A DNA stretch of 64,000 bases from Subtercola sp. PAMC28395. Its GTDB lineage: Bacteria > Actinomycetota > Actinomycetes > Actinomycetales > Microbacteriaceae. The stretch covers positions 2,170,001 to 2,234,000 of the forward strand of contig NZ_CP076547.1 of the NCBI RefSeq assembly GCF_018889995.1, in the 5' to 3' direction. The notes beneath the pieces were generated by a model that was not told the origin of the DNA, searched no databases, and saw only the letters and a program-made list of their open reading frames with translations. Below, piece after piece: positions 61,883 through 64,000 of the stretch (the first letter of the stretch is position 1; every line of letters begins with the position of its first letter). The position numbers were made by a program, and so were the translations under genes.

Positions 61883-63009
61883 CCCTCGGCCGAAGCCACG
61901 AATTCCCGGTGCATCTCCGTCTGGGCGAGCGCGGAGATCCTGTTGAAGGCGGGCAGATTCTCCCAGCCCGCCGACCAGCTCACCCGTTCGGCGATCTGCC
62001 AGACCGACAGATCTGCGTCTTCGGCAACGATGGCTGCGATTTCACGTGACCGGGCCAGGTGATGCTGTTCAGTATCGAGACGCCGTTCGCCGAGACCGGT
62101 GAATCGGTAGCCGTGCCCTGGCAGCGCCTGGAACTCGTCGTACGGCGCAATGCGGTCGAGAGAGTGCAGATAGTCGGCGATCGGGTTCGCCTGCTCAGGG
62201 TTTGACTGCTCAGCGTTTGACTGCTTCGGGTGCGTCTGCTTCGGGTGTGACTGCGCCCCAGCCTGCCGGTCCGCATCCGGAGACAGGGGAGCAACTCGTG
62301 CGCCGAGCCCGAGCCCCGGGTAGAGGGTGGGGAGAACGTGGTCTCCGGTGAAGATCAGCCTGTGCCGGGCATCCACCAGGCACATGTGGCCGGGCGTGTG
62401 ACCGGGTGTATGGATGACCAGCAGCTCGTGCCCGGGAATGTCGATCGTTTCGGCGTGAACGACGCCGCGATCGGCTGGTGTCGGCGCAATCGCTGAGCCG
62501 AGTCGTGGTGCAGCGAGGAGTTCCGGCCGGCGATCCGCGGGGACGCCCCACGAGTGCAGGAGAATGGCGCGCTCGGGATCGTCTGCCGGGTCACTGCCGC
62601 TACTGTTCTGCTGATCGAGAACAGCCTGCTGAGCGAGGACCGCCTGCAGAGCGACGCGCTCGCTCTCGTGCATCACGATCGGGGCACCGGTCGCGGCTCG
62701 GAGTCGCGCTGCCATTCCGAGGTGGTCGATGTGCAGGTGTGTGACAATGATCGACTCAATGGCATCGTTTGTCGAGCCGAACGAGGTGAGGGCCGCCCTG
62801 AGACGGGCAAAGTTGTCGTCGGAGTCCCACCCGGGGTCGATGATGTGAACGGCCCCGGCAGAGTCGACAATGAAGTAGCTCAGCGTGTACGGCACGTGGC
62901 TCGAGGGAATGGGCTGTGGCACCACGAAGACACCGGGTGCCAGTGATCCGGGCTGTGGAAGGGTGCCGCCGAGCGATGATCGGTACTCGTGTTCGCTCAC
63001 AGGCTGCAT
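61861..63009 (-). CDS. MBL-fold metallo-hydrolase
   Basis: This is a 382-residue protein of the metallo-beta-lactamase superfamily. The metal-binding motif is THLHIDHLG (HxHxDH), with further ligands in HTPGHTPGHMCL (H), FTGDHVL (D) and LPGHGYRF (H). It probably hydrolyses a thioester, ester or lactone. A flexible insert encoded by a 15-bp tandem repeat (62185-62259) lies in front of LHSLDRIAPYDEFQALPGHG. A C-terminal helical extension (AIVAEDADLSVWQIAERVSWSAGWENLP) is like that seen in similar actinobacterial proteins. Confidence 0.88.
   Translation of the reverse strand: MQPVSEHEYRSSLGGTLPQPGSLAPGVFVVPQPIPSSHVPYTLSYFIVDSAGAVHIIDPGWDSDDNFARLRAALTSFGSTNDAIESIIVTHLHIDHLGMAARLRAATGAPIVMHESERVALQAVLAQQAVLDQQNSSGSDPADDPERAILLHSWGVPADRRPELLAAPRLGSAIAPTPADRGVVHAETIDIPGHELLVIHTPGHTPGHMCLVDARHRLIFTGDHVLPTLYPGLGLGARVAPLSPDADRQAGAQSHPKQTHPKQSNAEQSNPEQANPIADYLHSLDRIAPYDEFQALPGHGYRFTGLGERRLDTEQHHLARSREIAAIVAEDADLSVWQIAERVSWSAGWENLPAFNRISALAQTEMHREFVASAEGRARRLR
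62185..62259. repeat. 15-bp tandem repeat inside the MBL gene
   Basis: Five contiguous 15-bp units (for example GTTTGACTGCTCAGC, GTTTGACTGCTTCGG) encode a run of five-residue repeats of the form HPKQT, HPKQS, NAEQS, NPEQA. It inserts a hydrophilic loop. Confidence 0.88.
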
Positions 63010-63050
63010 CGTGGTCCCAGACTACTCCCGCAGCAATTCGCCTCACTCGG

Positions 63051-63130
63051 TGCTGAACGGTGCTGAACGGTGGGGAAGGGTGCTGAACGGTGGGGAAGGG
63101 CGCCGAAGGACGCGGAAGGACGGGCGGAAT
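63051..63130. repeat. 10-bp-period tandem repeat in the gap between the MBL and LLM genes
   Basis: Eight contiguous 10-bp units (TGCTGAACGG twice, then alternation with TGGGGAAGGG, then CGCCGAAGGA and CGCGGAAGGA) fill the interval 42 bp upstream of the MBL start. No gene is seen in it. The period is close to one helical turn. Confidence 0.85.
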
Positions 63131-63135
63131 AAATC

Positions 63136-63190
63136 GCGTTGCAGCACGTTGTACTGCATGCAAACGCATGAATATGTAGTCTTGCAACGC
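63136..63190. promoter_or_regulatory. Inverted repeat upstream of the LLM gene
   Basis: GCGTTGCA (63136-63143) and TGCAACGC (63183-63190) form a widely spaced inverted repeat around an AT-rich core with a TGCATGCA palindrome. The core (TTGTAC, then GAATAT) could hold a promoter. This is a candidate operator only. Confidence 0.35.
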
Positions 63191-63213
63191 AGAAGAGCGA
63201 ATGGAGAAGCACA

Positions 63214-64000
63214 ATGACGCAGCAGGCTGAGATGACAACAGTGGCCGAGATGACAACGGTGGCCGAGATCGAGTTCGGCCTCGACACCTTCGGTGATGTC
63301 ACCCAGACGCCAGACGGCCGGCCCGTCTCCCAGGCGCAGGTGATCCGCAACGTCGTCGACGAAGGCGTGCTCGCCGACCAGGTCGGCCTCAGCTTCTTCG
63401 GAGTCGGTGAACACCACCGCGAAGACTTCGCAGTGTCTGCCCCCGACGTGGTACTCGCCGCCATCGCTGCACGCACGTCGAGCATCCATCTCGGTTCTGC
63501 GGTCACGGTATTGAGCTCTGATGACCCCGTGCGGGTGTTTCAGCGTTTCTCAACGCTCGACGCGATCTCGAACGGCCGTGCAGAGGTGATTCTGGGGCGC
63601 GGTTCGTTCACCGAATCGTTCCCGTTGTTCGGTTATGACCTCGCTGACTACGAGCGCCTGTTCGAGGAGAAACTCGAACTGTTCGCTTCGCTCATCACTG
63701 AGAAGCCGGTCACGTGGAGCGGCACCACTCGTGCCTCGCTCACCGACCAGTCGGTCTTTCCGCTCACGGAGAGCGGCTCGCTTCGCACCTGGGTCGGTGT
63801 GGGCGGAAGCCCGGAATCGGTTGTTCGCACTGCGAGCTATGGCATGCCGATGATGCTCGCGATCATCGGTGGTTCGCCTGTGCGGTTCGCGCCGTATGTC
63901 GACCTGTACAAGCAGGCGCTTGCTCAGCTCGAGACACCCCTGCTGCCGATCGGCATGCACTCTCCCGGATTCGTCGCCGACACCGATGTCGATGCACGCA
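63214..64000 (+). CDS. LLM-class flavin-dependent oxidoreductase (3' end outside the window)
   Basis: The frame is open from ATG 63214 to the window end with at least 262 residues. The conserved part starts IEFGLDTFGDVTQTPDGRPVSQ, then VGLSFFGVGEHHREDFAVSAPDVVLAAIAART, AEVILGRGSFTESFPLFG and LRTWVGVGGSPESVVRTASYGMPMMLAIIGG, which is the luciferase-like monooxygenase pattern of the YhbW/LimB type. GGAGAAG lies at 63203-63209. The N terminus carries an 18-bp duplication (63229-63264) that encodes EMTTVA twice. Confidence 0.88.
   Translation, partial: MTQQAEMTTVAEMTTVAEIEFGLDTFGDVTQTPDGRPVSQAQVIRNVVDEGVLADQVGLSFFGVGEHHREDFAVSAPDVVLAAIAARTSSIHLGSAVTVLSSDDPVRVFQRFSTLDAISNGRAEVILGRGSFTESFPLFGYDLADYERLFEEKLELFASLITEKPVTWSGTTRASLTDQSVFPLTESGSLRTWVGVGGSPESVVRTASYGMPMMLAIIGGSPVRFAPYVDLYKQALAQLETPLLPIGMHSPGFVADTDVDAR

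Overview
The window is GC-rich actinobacterial chromosome. The gene mix suggests a member of Microbacteriaceae or a close relative: an ArgP/LysG-LysE pair, an LCP/LytR cell-wall ligase, F420- and flavin-type LLM oxidoreductases, a DUF222 fragment, an SGNH hydrolase and a secreted transglycosylase-like protein. This placement is inferred from gene content only. Most of the window is ordinary core and accessory genome. Three parts stand out.

(1) 0-5.3 kb: der, divergent lysG/lysE-type genes, a MOSC protein and a DUF2252 protein. 5.3-8.6 kb: a small eroded integrative element in the 3' end of tRNA-Pro(GGG). It is bounded by a 44-bp direct repeat and holds a truncated tyrosine integrase, a secreted DUF4214 protein and two small cargo genes. 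8.6-19.8 kb: a CLC/YfeO-like channel, a small gene with a LexA (SOS) box at its leaderless promoter, a lipoprotein nuclease with DUF1524 and Excalibur domains, an ABC efflux pair behind a perfect palindrome, an F420-reductase-like protein, an acyl-CoA ligase, an SGNH hydrolase and a DEAD-box helicase.

(2) 19.97-36.5 kb: the centrepiece, an 18-gene locus for a cytosolic, Tat-less [NiFe]-hydrogenase of the high-affinity group 1h (Hhy/actinobacterial) type. One arm on the minus strand encodes an AraC-type regulator, HypA, a His-rich HypB and a HoxN/NixA-type nickel permease. The divergent plus-strand arm is a tightly packed run of 14 genes: DUF1641 protein, small subunit, large subunit, maturation protease, a hypothetical, a TPR protein, a small protein with a Cys-rich tail, HypF, HypC, a fusion of a SIS-like domain to a HypC-like domain, HypE, a second HypC, HypD and a DUF6390 protein. 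The locus carries nickel uptake, Ni insertion (HypAB), CN/CO ligand synthesis (HypCDEF), C-terminal processing and structural subunits, so it looks self-sufficient. No membrane cytochrome and no full Rieske/NifU electron relay is encoded. The Cys-tail protein may be a reduced substitute.

(3) 36.5-64 kb: mixed metabolism and transport. It includes a DMT transporter, a zinc metallopeptidase, a secreted lysozyme-like protein, LLM oxidoreductases, a VOC/DinB pair with an apparent CTG start, an SDR, PRC-barrel and Nudix proteins, an amino-acid permease with an FAD oxidoreductase and a divergent regulator, an aldehyde dehydrogenase with a DUF779 protein and a GAF regulator, an MFS efflux protein, a secreted coiled-coil protein frameshifted at a G8 tract, a G6PDH-like enzyme, an LCP ligase, an MBL hydrolase and an LLM monooxygenase cut by the window end.

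A theme that runs through the whole window is frequent short-period tandem repeats (10, 12, 14, 15 and 18 bp units). They lie inside linkers, over stop codons and in intergenic gaps. They suggest a genome prone to replication slippage, and one homopolymer has already split a gene.
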